Origin: Salvelinus alpinus
Lineage: Eukaryota > Chordata > Actinopteri > Salmoniformes > Salmonidae
Length of the DNA: 64,000 bases
Direction of reading: 5' to 3'
Assembly: GCF_045679555.1 (NCBI RefSeq)
Contig: NC_092093.1
Coordinates: 67,911,214 to 67,975,213 of the forward strand
The first letter of the stretch is position 1. Each line of letters begins with the position of its first letter. The notes beneath the pieces are model-generated. The model saw only the letters and a program-made list of their open reading frames with translations. It ran no database searches and was not told the DNA's origin. A program made the position numbers and the translations under genes. Below are positions 53,430 through 64,000 of the stretch, one piece after another.

Positions 53430-54890
53430 TTTTTTTGCTTAGAAAGTAGCTAAGCCCTTACGGAAAAACCACATGATTTCAATTTTTTATTTCACATGTG
53501 AAATCATGTGAAACTATGTGTTTTTGGAACACTTCACATGATGATATTTCACATGAAGTTTCACATTTATCCCATACGTCTCACATGAGGATTCAAATTT
53601 TCACATGTACATATTTTTTTACATTAGATTTCACAGGAAACCAAAATGTGTCTTTAGGATACACACACAAACAGTGCTTTTAACATACAGTGTTTTCAAT
53701 TGACATATTTGACACTCATGATTACATTGTGTATGTCCTCACCTTGGATCTGAACTCACAACCTCTAGGTTCACAGCATTCTGATCGTCCTGCTATGCCA
53801 CAATGTCTTTCTCAATTATTGATTTCACCTGTATTCCCACACTTTGGACATAAGTAATGTAAATCTCAGCTTTGTTAAAAATACACAGAAGAAAAACTAT
53901 TATATTTATCATAATGATTCAGGAGTAACATTAAAACTGAATAATATGCCCCACCAACATTAAACTATACAGAAAACCCTGAAATTGCTGAAATAAGTCA
54001 ATTAAATCAATGATGAGAGAGAGAATAGTCAGAAAATAGAAGTGCAGATGGCATTTTTTGCTAAGTGCAGAGATGTGTTATATGTAATGAATGTGTAGAG
54101 GAATGCTACAGACTTTGTGGCGCAGCATATCCATAATCCAGAGGTTGTAAATTCTAATCCCAGGTGGGGTCATATTGAGATGTCAGTACGAAGTGATCAT
54201 GTCAAATGGAATCATACTGTCATTGATTTTTTTAAATTACACTATTTTAGCTGAACAGCGTACCACTTTCTTTAAAACCCCCATATAATTTATTTTCCTT
54301 ACAAAAAAATTTTGGGTTGAAAATTGCAGTTTAAATTGTGAAAATGGCAGTTTCACATGTGAAATTACATTTTCATTTGTAAAATAGCTGTTTTCACATG
54401 TTGAGCTGAAATTTCCACATGTAGAAAAGAGATACTGTGAGGTCAGTTGTTCACATGTGAAACCATATGTTCACATGTATTACCTTTAGAGTTCAAATGT
54501 TAACAACACCTTTCACATGTGAGGAGAATAACATGTTTTCATCTCCCATGTGAATTGCAGATTCAGATGTGAAATTTTCAGTTTCACATGCGAAAATCGA
54601 ATTTGCACTTTCACATGTGAAAAACCTTTGTGAAAATCTAATTCTCAAGTGTGAAACTGCTTTTTCACATGTTGACATTTTGCATCCCTATGTTGTCACA
54701 TTTATTTCATGAGATCATCTAATCAAATTTGTAGTTTCAAAGTATCACATCTTGAAAATTTGCATCTCCATGTTGTCACATTTATTTCACGAGATCATGT
54801 TTTAAAATGTTTAGTTACATGTTATGACTTGTTGATTTTACATGTCATCACATTATCACCTGTAAAATTAATTTGGTTTTTCTGTAAGGG
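53430..54890. mobile_element. CACATGTG-palindrome-rich element, right arm
   Basis: Left end CCCTTACGGAAAAACCACAT (53456) and right end, reverse-complemented, CCCTTACAGAAAAACC (about 54888). Many TTTCACATGTGAAA words at 54350-54680. No coding sequence. 53430-53568 is the inverted partner of 51385-51525. Confidence 0.7.
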
Positions 54891-55100
54891 AGTGTTCCAA
54901 AATATGTTTCAGAAGTTCTGAGTTTCTGTATAGCTGTGTTAGTATTATTGATTGAGGAGTAATTTAGCAAACGGATAGTTTGCCCAGCTGTGAGGACACA
55001 AAGAGAGAGAGCTGCTTTATCAACACCCCTCAGTCAGGTACGGGGCGGGAACACCCTCTGGGAGGGCAGGATATAGCTGGGAACAATAGACAGAGCCGGT

Positions 55101-55210
55101 ACGCATCCCAAATGGCACCCTATTCCCTTTAAAGTGCACTTCTCTTGACCAGGGCCCACCGGGCTCGTCACAAGTAGTGCACTATAAAGGGAATAAGGTG
55201 CCATTTGGGA
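55101..55210. repeat. Foldback MITE, GCATCCCAAATGGCACCC family (copy h)
   Basis: ACGCATCCCAAATGGCACCC and GGTGCCATTTGGGAT are inverted ends; the centre is TTGACCAGGGCCCACCGGGC. Best-preserved ends in the window. Confidence 0.88.
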
Positions 55211-55839
55211 TTTACCAGAGTCAGTCTGAAGAATGGGACACACATACTGTACTACAGTGTAAGCATTATAAAATGTTGAGGCTAATTATAGGGTCTCCAT
55301 ATTTTCTTTATTCCTGTGATAGTACTGTAGTGTTAAGTAGTATACTAATTATGGGATTACAGATGCTTAACTGGCTGGTTGTGCTTGCTAGCTGGAATGT
55401 TGTCAGTAGAATTTAACATCTTAGCAGAACCATTAGAGGGTCACTCAGGGGTCAATACCAACCTAATGACACATGCAAGATGGCTTTCACCTGCATACAA
55501 TAGCCTGTGAGCTCTTCACTGACTCTCAGTCACAATTCGCCTCTCTAGTTGACTCACGGGGTTTCTCTTTGTTACCATAGAGACTGACTGACACGGATCA
55601 GCTACATTTGCACTTTCACCTTCATCAAAACAAATAAGAACATTAAAGGCGAAGACATTGCCACCCTCCCATAGAAGCCATTGTCTGGTGGTCTGGCGGA
55701 GGGTTTCCTCTGAGTGACCTCGGTGGCCCTGTCTCACCTTCTGGCCCACACACAGATTAATGCCAGCCTTGTTAATGGAGCTAATTAATAGTAGCAGGCA
55801 TCAAATGTAATGCAATGACTCTGCTATGCAATGCACGCA

Positions 55840-58138
55840 GCCAATGTTGTCAGAGCCTTTGAGAGCGACGTCAACTTACCAACATTACGGCCAGGAATAC
55901 AACTTTCCCGAAGCGGATCCTTTGTTCGGACCACCACCCAGGACAGTGGATCTAATCCCAGAAGCCGACCCAAAACAACATCGCCGCAGAAGAGGCAGAC
56001 GAAGCGGCCGCCTGGTCAGGCTCCGTAGGCGTGCACACTGCCCAGCGCTTCCGAGTATATTACTTGCTCTTACCATCTTATAGGCAGAAACGCAAACAGG
56101 ATGTACCCATGACTAGAACCATTCAACGCTGGTCTGACCAATCGGAATCCACGCTTCAAGATTTCTTTGATCACGCGGACTGGGAAATGTTCCGGGCAGC
56201 CTCTGAGAATAACATCGATCTATACGCTGACTCTGTGAGTGAGTTTATAAGGAAGTGATTTGGAGATGTTGTACCCACTCACTGTGACTATTAAAACCTA
56301 CCCTAACCAGAAACCGTGGATGGATGGCGGCATTCGCGCAAAACTGAAAGGGCGAACCACCACATTTAACCATGGAAAGAGGACTGGGAATATGGCCGAA
56401 TATAAACAGTGTAGTGATTCCCTCCGCAAGGCAATCAAACAAGCGAAGTGGAGTCGCAATTCAACGGCTCAGACACAAGACGTATAGCAGGAAATCACGG
56501 ACTACAAAAAGAAAACCAGCCACGTTACGGACACCGACATCTCGCTTCCAGACAAACTAGCTGCTCCCTATCCCAGTCTGCTGTCCCCACATGCTTCAAG
56601 ATGGCCACCATTGTTCCTGTACCCAAGAAGGCAAAGATAGCTGAACTAAATTACTACCGCCCCATAGCTCTCACTTCTGTCATCATGAAGTGCTTTGAGA
56701 GACTAGTCAAGGATAATATCACCTCTATCTTACCTGCCACCCTAGACCCACTTCAGTTTGCATACCGCCCCAACAGGTCCACAGACGGTGCAATCGCCAT
56801 CACACTGCACACTGCCCTATCCCATCTGGACAAGAGGAATACCTATGTAAGAATGCTGTTCATTGACTACAGCTCAGCGTTCAAAACCATAGTACCCTCC
56901 AAGCTCCTCATTAAGCTGGAGGCCCTGGGTCTCAACCCCGCCCTGTGCAATTTGGTCCTGTACTTTCTGACGGGCTGCCCCCAGGTGGTGAAGATAGAAA
57001 ACAACATCTCCACTTCGCTGACCCTCAACACTGGGGCCCCACAAGGGTGGGTGCTCAGCCCCCTCCTGTACTCCCTGTTCACCCATGACTGCGTGGCCAT
57101 GCACACCTCCAACTCAATCATCAAGTTTGGACGACACAACAGTAGTGGGCTTGTTTACCAACAACGACGAGACAACCTACAGGGAGGAGGTGAGGGCACT
57201 CGGAGTGTGGTGTCACTCAACGTCAACAAAACAAAAGAGATGATAATGGACTTCAGGAAACAGCAGAGGTAGCACCCCCCTATCCACATCGAAGGGACAG
57301 TAGTGGAGAAGGTGGAAAGTTTTAAGTTCCTCGGCGTACACATCACAGACAACCTGAAATGGTCCACCCACACACAGTGTGGTGAAGAAGACGCAACAGC
57401 TCCTCTTCAACCTCAGGAAACTGAAGAAATTTGGCTTGTCACCTAAAACCCTGACAAACTTTTACAGATGCACAATCGAGAGCATCCTGTCGGGCTGTAT
57501 CACCGCCTGGTAAGGCAACTGCACCACCCTCAACCGCAAGGCTCTCCAGAGGGTGGTGCGATCTGCACAACGCATCACCGGGAGCAAACTACCTGCCCTC
57601 CAAGACACCTTCAGCACCCGATGTCACAGGAAGGCCAAAAAGATAATCAAGGACAACAACCACTCGAGCCACTGCCTGTTCACCCCGCTACCACTCAGAA
57701 GGCGAGGTCAGTACAGGTGCATCAAAGCTGGGACCGAGAGACTGAAAAACAGCTTCTATCTCAAGGCCATCAGACTGCTTAACAGCAATCACTAACTCAG
57801 AGAGGCTGCTGCCTACATAGAGACTCATATCACTAATCACTTTAAACAATGCCACTTTAGTAATGTTAACATATCTTACATTACTCATATCATAGGTATA
57901 TACTGTACATTTTACCATCTATTGCACCATGCCTATGCCGCTCATCCATATATTTATATGTATATATTCTTATTCCTCCCTTTAGATTTGTGTGTATTAG
58001 GTAGTTGTTGGGGAATTGTTAGATTACTTGTTAGATATTACTGCACTGTCGGAAATAGAAGCACAAGCATTTCGCCACACTCGCATTAACATCTGCTAAC
58101 CGTGTGTATGTGACCAATAAAACTTGATTTGATTTGAA
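55840..58138 (+). mobile_element. Rex1-like LINE, internally deleted and inactive
   Basis: The plus strand encodes reverse transcriptase segments: [54 protein letters not shown] (motif A) and [17 protein letters not shown] (motif B). Where the active site FADD is expected the frame reads FGRH, so it cannot be active. A later part in another frame gives KLPALQDTFSTRC-like sequence (from 57553). The 3' end reads CCAATAAAACTTGATTTGAT. Clade by resemblance to Rex1/CR1. Confidence 0.85.
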
Positions 58139-58649
58139 TAAAAACCCAGTGTCATTTCATTCAGATGTGTTAGCCTACACAGAATGTGAATGAACATGAT
58201 GTTGGGTCTCTTTTACAATGTTGATACATTCAAGGGTAAAAACTTGAAAAGATTGAATAGTGATTCATTTGGCACTTCTGATACAAGGTCGTAAACATGG
58301 AAGCTTGCTCATGGGAAGAGGTCAACAATGTCACAGAGCGATGCTAATGACGCTGACAACAGATTAGAAAATGACCTATAAAGTTAGCTATGGACAATCA
58401 GATGCCAATGGCATAGCCAAAGCCATTAATTTTGTCCTCAGTCAACAACCTCCTCCTCAAACGCAATTCATAGCTAAGGTCGTACACAAAGTAAAAGATT
58501 AAGACTTACACAATTTATAATTGAATATAGTGAGTACACAATGCCATGTAATTGAGAGGAAGCTGAATTATCAACTAGGGATTCAAATGTAAAACTTCAA
58601 TAGACTGCTTTGGTAAAATGTAACATCAATATGACCACAAACAACTGGT

Positions 58650-58735
58650 ACTCTATTAGGATCCCAATTAGCAGTTGCGAAAGCAGCAGCTCCTCTTCCT
58701 CAGGTCCACACAAAACGTGACATAATACAGAACAT
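58650..58735 (-). mobile_element. LINE 3' end remnant
   Basis: ATTAGGATCCCAATTAGCAG ... AGCAGCTCCTCTTCCTCAGG resembles the end of the LINE at 44308. Confidence 0.45.
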
Positions 58736-58739
58736 TAGT

Positions 58740-59564
58740 AGACAAGGTCAGAACTCCATAAGTTTAATCCAAATTTGGTATGCAGTGATGATGACGGTCA
58801 TGTAAATTCTGTATGAACTTTGAGACATTGTTTCCCACTGTCACCCGAGAGGATTATTTCACATAACCGCTGCGTCCGCCTGGAAAGTGAGCTCAGTGTA
58901 TTGACATTATGCAAATAAGCTTTCATGAATTCCAGAGACATAACATACAGGAAACACATTCACATGTATCAAGACCCATCAAATCAGATGAATTCAGTAT
59001 GCAAATGTTTATTATTTCCCCTTATGCACATCTCAAATGTTTACATTATTAATCGTCTATTCATCTGAAACATGCATTTTAGTAGACTGCATACCATTGT
59101 TACATGGTAAAAACAGAATAACTTGGCATTCTGTACAAATATATAGACAAAGGCAATTTCCATTATGACAACGAATTCAATTTGAATGAATTCAAAGTGT
59201 TAACTACACTGGAAATAGAATTGTCCACAATTATCATTATCATTGCCACTTGACGAAGCCTCTACTTAACGTTGATATTTATAATGTTATAAAAACCATC
59301 TCTGTGGTTGCCAATACTGCAATTCATTAAAAAAGCTGACTTATATGATGACTAAGACCTCTCAGAGGAGCCATGTCCATTGACCTTGGGGCAACATCCA
59401 AAATCAGTTTAAAAACCAGTTTAAAAACCACAAAACAAAACAGCATTGCTTCAGTCTTGAAATTAAATTGATGGGTTTGTTCTTTGTAATAAAGACAATT
59501 TTCTCCAAACAGGTCTCTTTTGTTCTCCTGGCATTCTCCCAGTCCGAACGTGTCTGTGTGTGTT
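58740..59564. other. MNX1-NOM1 interval beside NOM1 3' end, no gene
   Basis: Repeat-poor, AT-rich, with octamers ATGCAAAT-like at 58911 (ATGCAAATAAG) and 59000 (ATGCAAATG). Probably contains the NOM1 3' UTR; TTTATT at 59008-59013 (AATAAA on the minus strand) is a possible polyadenylation signal. Confidence 0.4.
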
Positions 59565-59742
59565 TTACAGTTTGAGTTTGGTTTCTTTGGCCTCCATGGC
59601 CTTGGTGGCGACCTCGGCTCGCTCTGACAGAAGGCCTGTTTGCTCAGCTGGTCCCTGGGGCTGGGCATTCTTCAGTAGGAAGTGACTGATGAACAGCTTC
59701 AAGCCCTCCCGCAGCATTCCTAGCTTGGGAATTCCCGAAATC
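59565..59742 (-). CDS. nom1: NOM1 last exon, open
   Basis: ISGIPKLGMLREGLKLFISH, FLLKNAQPQGPAEQTGLL, SERAEVATKAMEAKETKLKL and stop. Matches the C-terminus of NOM1 (PKLG.LREGLKLFISHFLLKNAQ). Acceptor CTCGTCAG. Confidence 0.9.
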
Positions 59743-59912
59743 CTGACGAGACACAACACAATGACAGACATTGATACCAGACTTTTCACATGGTCAACCC
59801 TCAGCGGTGCAGTTTTACAGGAGAGCCAAAGGACTCTGGCCAAAGATGTTTCATGACTAGGTGAAAGGAGGAAGAATCTGACCCTGATAAAATGTATTCT
59901 AAACCAGGGTTC

Positions 59913-60925
59913 GTCAACAACAAAATAATTCTGACCTAATAGTCGGCGGGCCAGAACATAATTAGCATATAATATTACCACAACTAATTGGCCTACATTA
60001 CAAATTGAACACAATTTAACACATCTGATTAGCACATAATAAATTCAGTGAAAATAACCATTTTGATTTGATTACGCTCATAAAATGACCAATGTCTCTA
60101 TTCAATTATTATTTTTGTCTCTTTCTCTGTGAGTTGATTGATGGGAAAAACAAGTCTACGTAGCCTACTTTAGGCTACACTACTCATTTTAACGTCAACA
60201 TTCGTTCAGAACAATTAGCTTCATTGCAAGAGAAAATTTTGCTCTCAAAAAGTATCAAAAGAAAGGTGAATAATAAAAATCGAGGATATGGTAAGATGAA
60301 CGCAAATCTCTGTCCATTTCAGGGAAGAATGGACAGAGGGATATGCGTTCAACTTACCATATTTTCCCAATGCCAAGCCAGTGTGTCTTATTTGCAATGA
60401 AAATGTCACTGCGTGCAAATCATTTAAATCTCAGACGTCATTATGAATCTAAGCATGGAACCTTTGAAGTGGCACTCCGCCCCAGACAGAGGCCCGACGC
60501 AGAAACATTGAAGAGTTAACTGCAAGCTACACACAAAGCTTTTTTTGGCTGACATTCTGTCATTTAAAACGGGTTAAATCTGCAGTTACAAGGACGAGGG
60601 AAAAAAGTGGACATGGTGGAAAAACTTGAGGCCTTTACTAGGAAGCTTGAGTTGTTCGATTTGGACTTGTCATCTGGAAGGCTACTGCACCTTAGCACAT
60701 GAAGAAACGACAGGCAGAGGGACCAGGCCGCAGCATTGTCACACAGGTGATGGAAGATTAAATCAAGCATCCGAGGGACAACTTCTCCACCAGATTTGAA
60801 GACTACAGCATGCCCAAGGATATCATTGAGTTTGTACTTGATCCTCTCACAGTCCAACCAGGTGGAGAATTCTCCTCCCTTGCTAAGAAAACGATACCCT
60901 TGCTCCCTCAATTGCTAAGAAAACT
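59913..60925 (+). mobile_element. hAT transposon fragment with BED-type zinc finger remnant
   Basis: The left end CAGGGTTCGTCAAC and GGCGGGCCAGAACAT resemble hAT/Charlie termini. The plus strand carries EEWTEGYAFNLPYF and PVCLICNENVTACKSF (BED finger, 60,330-60,430), later [18 protein letters not shown] then [13 protein letters not shown] (60,790-60,890). Frames broken. Inserted where NOM1 exons are expected. Confidence 0.7.
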
Positions 60926-61957
60926 GACCCTTGTGCCCGAGGAAGCGAAGGTAACCTGCCTAAATGATTACCGCCCCGTGGCACTCATGTCGGTAGCCAT
61001 GAAGTGCCTTGAAAGGCTGGTCATGTCTCACATCAACAGCATCCTCCCGGACACCCTAGACCCACTCCAATTCGCATACCGCCCCAAAAGATCCACAGAT
61101 GATGCAATCTCAATCGCACTCCACACCGCCCTTTCTCACCTGGACAAAAGGAACACCTATGTGAGAATGCTGTTCATCGACTACAGCTCAGCGTTCAACG
61201 CCATAGTGCCCACGAAGCTCATCACTAAGCTAAGGACTCTGGGACTAAACACCTCCCTCTGCAACTGGATCCTGAACTTCCTGACGGGCCACCCCCAGGT
61301 GGTAAGAGAGGCAACAACACGTCTGCCACGCTGATCCTTAACACTGGCGCCTCTCAGGGGTTTGTACTTAGTCCCCTCCTGTATTCCCTGTTCACCCACG
61401 ACTGCGTGGCCAAACACAACTCCAACACCATCATTAAGTTTGCTGACGACACAACAGTGGTAGGCCTGATCACAGACAATGATGAGACGGCCTACAGGGA
61501 GGAGGTCTGAGAACTGGATGTGTGGTGCCAGGACAACAACCTCTCCCTCAATGTGAGCAAGACAAAGGAGCTGATCGTGGACTACAGGAAAAGGCGGGCC
61601 GAAACAGGCCCCCATTAACATTGTCGAGGCTGTAGTGGAGCGGGTCGAGAGTTTCAAGTTCCTTGGTGTCCACATCACCAACAAACTATCATGGTCCAAA
61701 CATACCAAGACAGTCGTGAAAAGGGCACGACAAAACCTTTTACCCCTCAGGAGACTGAAAAGATTTGGCATGGGCCCCCAGATCCTCAAAAGGTTCTACA
61801 GCTGCACCATCGAGAACATCCTGACCGGTTGCGTCACCGCCTGGTATGGCAACGGCTCGGCATCTGACCATAAGGCGCTACAGAGGGTAGTGCGAACGGC
61901 CCAGTACATCACTGGGGCCAAGCTTCCTGCCATCCAGGACCTATATAATAGGGGGTA
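60925..61957 (+). mobile_element. Rex1-like LINE fragment inside NOM1
   Basis: Plus strand: [36 protein letters not shown] (motif A), then after a frameshift [12 protein letters not shown] (motif C, intact FADD) and VESFKFLGVHITNKLSW. It stops abruptly at 61957, without the usual 3' end. Same family as 55840-58138. Confidence 0.85.
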
Positions 61958-61974
61958 GGAAGGGCCAATGTCCA

Positions 61975-62072
61975 TGTAATCTTACTCATTATGATCTAAA
62001 AGACTAAACTGATCCTAGATCAGCACTCAGCACTCCAGCACTCCTAGATCAGCACGTTTTATAATTACGGGC
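61975..62072. repeat. Foldback MITE, GATCAGCACTCC/GAGACGC family (copy c, partial)
   Basis: GATCCTAGATCAGCACTC is followed by a second CCTAGATCAGCAC and ATAATTACGGGCCC; a damaged copy just beside the NOM1 exon donor at 62085. Confidence 0.6.
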
Positions 62073-62085
62073 CCTGTTCTCTTAC

Positions 62086-62218
62086 CTGGAACCGCCTGTC
62101 ATGCTCACAGAACTTATCTCCCAGTACAGCATAGAAGGCATTGAATCTCTTCTCCTGGAGGCAACAATCCATCAGCAGGTGGACAATCTCTCTATCCTGC
62201 TGGTCCTTTAGCCCCATC
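62086..62218 (-). CDS. nom1: NOM1 exon (MA3 domain), open
   Basis: MGLKDQQDREIVHLLMDCCL, QEKRFNAFYAVLGDKFCE then HDRRFQ, typical of the MA3 domain of NOM1. Acceptor TGTACAG, donor GTAAGA; no damage seen. Listed as coding although the gene as a whole looks broken. Confidence 0.88.
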
Positions 62219-62325
62219 CTGTACACAGAAAATAATGTAGTGTCACATACTGAAACTTGTGACAACGTCTAGCTTTGGTATGAGAGCATTTCAGCAGTGC
62301 AGAAGGGTAGGGACACAAAACACAC

Positions 62326-62446
62326 CGTATCAGCTTCTCAAAAGGCATCCAGGTAATCATCGCTGGTCATGATGACGCAGAAGATATTTCTCCTTATGTC
62401 TGTTCATTCTCCGTTTCCAGGCCAGGTCTAAGATCTTTAAGCTGAA
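62326..62446 (-). pseudogene. nom1: NOM1 exon (MA3 start) with two frameshifts
   Basis: Begins LKILDLAWKRRMN; after ATGAAC two bases are missing before GACATAAGGAGA, where the family has M-N-T-D-I-R-R-N. The shifted frame then gives NIFCVIMTSDDYLDAF, after which TTTT replaces the expected TTT before GAGAAGCTG. The exon is 121 nt; an undamaged one would be 122. Acceptor CTACTCAG, donor GTGTGT. Confidence 0.82.
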
Positions 62447-63097
62447 CTGAGTAGACAGATGAAGGAAAAATGGCATTATGATCAGTAAAACACATTGAAA
62501 ATGTGGTCTAGTTCAGCTCAAATGTAGTGATATTGCAGTCAGGGTAGGCAGTGCGTAAAAAAATGATAATAATAATTTTAAAAAGCTGTATTGATAAAAG
62601 AAAATAACAAATTGTCATTATTTTTGGATATTTTATGTTTTTTTCTGATGGGTGTCCCTAGACTGGGATGGTTGAGCTAACGTGCGCTAATGTGATTAGC
62701 ATGACAGTTGTAAGTAACAGTAAACTTTCCAGGACATAGACATAGGCAGAAAGCATTTGTTGCATTGAGATGATTTCATATTTTGCACATGCGTATTGCC
62801 TAAACATGTTGTGTGGTAAGCTCTGCACATTTGGGCGTGTCTACATAATTTGGTGGTCTCATCCCTTTAACTGAACGAAGCTAGCTAGCAAAAACAACCT
62901 GGGTAAATGGACCTCCTTCACTCATAGCGGTGGGAAGTAGTGGTGCTGAGGGTCCTGCAGCACCCCCTGACAAATCACAATTAAAAATAATATATATTTT
63001 TTAAAGACATTTGGGAGCATTTCTTCCCCCCACCAAAATAGTGCCACTAGGCCTTTATTACTCCTGTACGAGCGGAGCAAAATCTGTTAGACAAACA
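62447..63097. other. NOM1 intron, no gene seen
   Basis: AT-rich; I looked for the next NOM1 exon (the WWIVGSAWSG region) and did not find it. A short repeat-like piece (GGTCCTGCAGCACCCCCTGA) is at 62950. Confidence 0.5.
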
Positions 63098-63682
63098 ATT
63101 TCACATATGCACATTTGTGGCCTGCTGGAGGTAATTTTGCAGGGCTCTGGCAGTGCTCCTCCTTGCACAAAGGCGGAGGTAGCGGTCCTGCTGCTGGGTT
63201 GTTGCCCTCCTACGGCCTCCTCCACGTCTCCTGATGTACTGGCCTGTCCCCTGGTAGCGCCTCCATGCTCTGGACACTATGCTGACAGACACAGCAAACC
63301 TTCTTGCCATAGCTCGCATTGATGTGCCATCCTGGATGAGCTGCACTACCTGAGCCACTTGTGTGGGTTGTAGACTCCGTCTCATGCTACCACTAGAGTG
63401 AAAGCACCGCCAGCATTCAAAAGTGACCAAAACATCAGCCAGGAAGCATAGGAACTGAGAAGTGGTCTGTGGTCACCACCTGCAGAACCACTCCTTTATT
63501 GGGGGTGTCTTGCTAATTGCCTATAATTTCCACCTTTTGTCTATTCCATTTGCACAACAGCATGTGAAATGTATTGTCAATCAGTGTTGCTTCCTAAGTG
63601 GACAGTTTGATTTCACAGAAGTGTGATTGACTTGGAGTTACAGTGTGTTGTTTAAGTGTTCCCTTTATTTTTTTGAGCAGTG
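63098..63682 (-). mobile_element. Tc1-like transposon fragment
   Basis: The outer end (minus strand) reads CACTGCTCAAAAAAATAAAG next to TA at 63683-63684. Encodes the transposase N-terminal helix-turn-helix part ([39 protein letters not shown]) at 63,370-63,230, then is truncated. Confidence 0.82.
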
Positions 63683-63883
63683 TAGTTGAATGAAATGTAA
63701 CTGTGGATGCTACATCAGTCTATGGCCGAGCTGAGTTGAGCAGTGTGCCATTTTGTCGGATGATATGAAATATGTCGCCATCTGAGGCTATCGCTTTTGT
63801 ATCTTGGCTACATTGGTTTTTACATTTGGTGAAAATTGTTTGTCAATTTCAGTTAATAGCCTATGTCACTGGCTGTTGGAGCT

Positions 63884-64000
63884 ACAGTGGGATCCAAAAT
63901 TACTGGCACCCCTGACTGGCAATGCACAAACAATACTTAAAAAATATAAACAATATAATTATAGAGACAAACTCAAAATACCAACATGTGAAAAATACTG
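63884..64000 (+). mobile_element. Terminus of a Tc1/mariner-type element, cut by the window edge
   Basis: Starts TACAGTGGGATCCAAAATTA, CTGGCACCCCTGA, typical of a Tc1 inverted repeat. The remainder lies beyond the window. Confidence 0.5.

Larger units (their letters stand above)
59565..62446 (-). pseudogene. nom1: NOM1 3' part, apparently broken copy
   Basis: NOM1 is a nucleolar MIF4G/MA3 protein that recruits PP1 and binds eIF4A in ribosome biogenesis. Three 3' exons are recognisable: 62326-62446, 62086-62218 and 59565-59742 (stop TAA at 59565). The first has a 2-base deletion and a 1-base insertion. Between the second and third the family has about 80 more residues (starting near TFQFS), and neither exon nor remnant is found in 59743-62085, which holds a hAT fragment and a LINE. 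The last two exons are otherwise intact. Reading: a decayed duplicate. Alternative: sequencing or assembly errors plus a collapsed region. Confidence 0.8.

Overview
The window is vertebrate, intron-rich DNA from a bony fish, almost certainly a salmonid. The evidence is the repeat set: HpaI-type tRNA SINEs, a Tc1 element of the Sleeping Beauty lineage, a 5S-headed SINE3, Rex1-like and L2-like LINEs, and many short foldback elements starting with GCATCCCAAATGGCACCC. There are no bacterial operons, CRISPR arrays or real tRNA/rRNA genes.

Three genes form the conserved UBE3C - MNX1 - NOM1 neighbourhood (human 7q36). UBE3C (HECT E3 ubiquitin ligase, minus strand) fills 883..38053. Twenty-two coding exons can be placed base by base; they join in frame into 1033 codons, and only the last exon, holding the catalytic cysteine, lies off the left edge. 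MNX1 (homeobox factor HB9, plus strand) is complete in three exons, 47683..49780, 308 codons. NOM1 (nucleolar MIF4G/MA3 protein, minus strand) enters from the right with three 3' exons (59565..62446). This copy looks broken: one exon carries a 2-base deletion and a 1-base insertion, and the exon(s) between 59742 and 62086 are absent, the gap being filled by hAT and LINE pieces. A decayed duplicate from the salmonid genome duplication is the simplest reading; assembly error is the alternative.

Layout: 1-4645 UBE3C intron with an L2-like LINE split by a TTAA-flanked DNA element; 4646-8127 exons 21-19; 8128-16366 large intron 18 with a SOX/POU-like site, SINE3, a 33-bp minisatellite and a perfect 47-bp hairpin; 16367-17943 HECT exons 18-16; 17944-22346 intron with nested hAT elements; 22347-38053 the 5' half of UBE3C, with foldback elements beside splice donors and a SINE-in-Tc1 nest; 38054-47682 UBE3C 5' flank and MNX1 upstream region, with a TAACGTTAGCTAGC-rich stretch and quiet AT-rich DNA; 47683-50400 MNX1; 50400-59560 repeat-dominated, with a 39-bp satellite bracketed by inverted CACATGTG-rich arms and a Rex1-like LINE; 59565-62446 NOM1 remnant; then Tc1 pieces to the end.

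UBE3C is a housekeeping, proteasome-associated ligase, NOM1 a ribosome-biogenesis factor and MNX1 a developmental regulator. They do not share a pathway. Their linkage is best explained by MNX1 enhancers lying in and around the neighbours, which is inference here. I did not find a convincing undescribed biological system. The most informative signals are the broken NOM1, the foldback elements clustered beside UBE3C splice donors, the inverted CACATGTG arms and the perfect hairpin.
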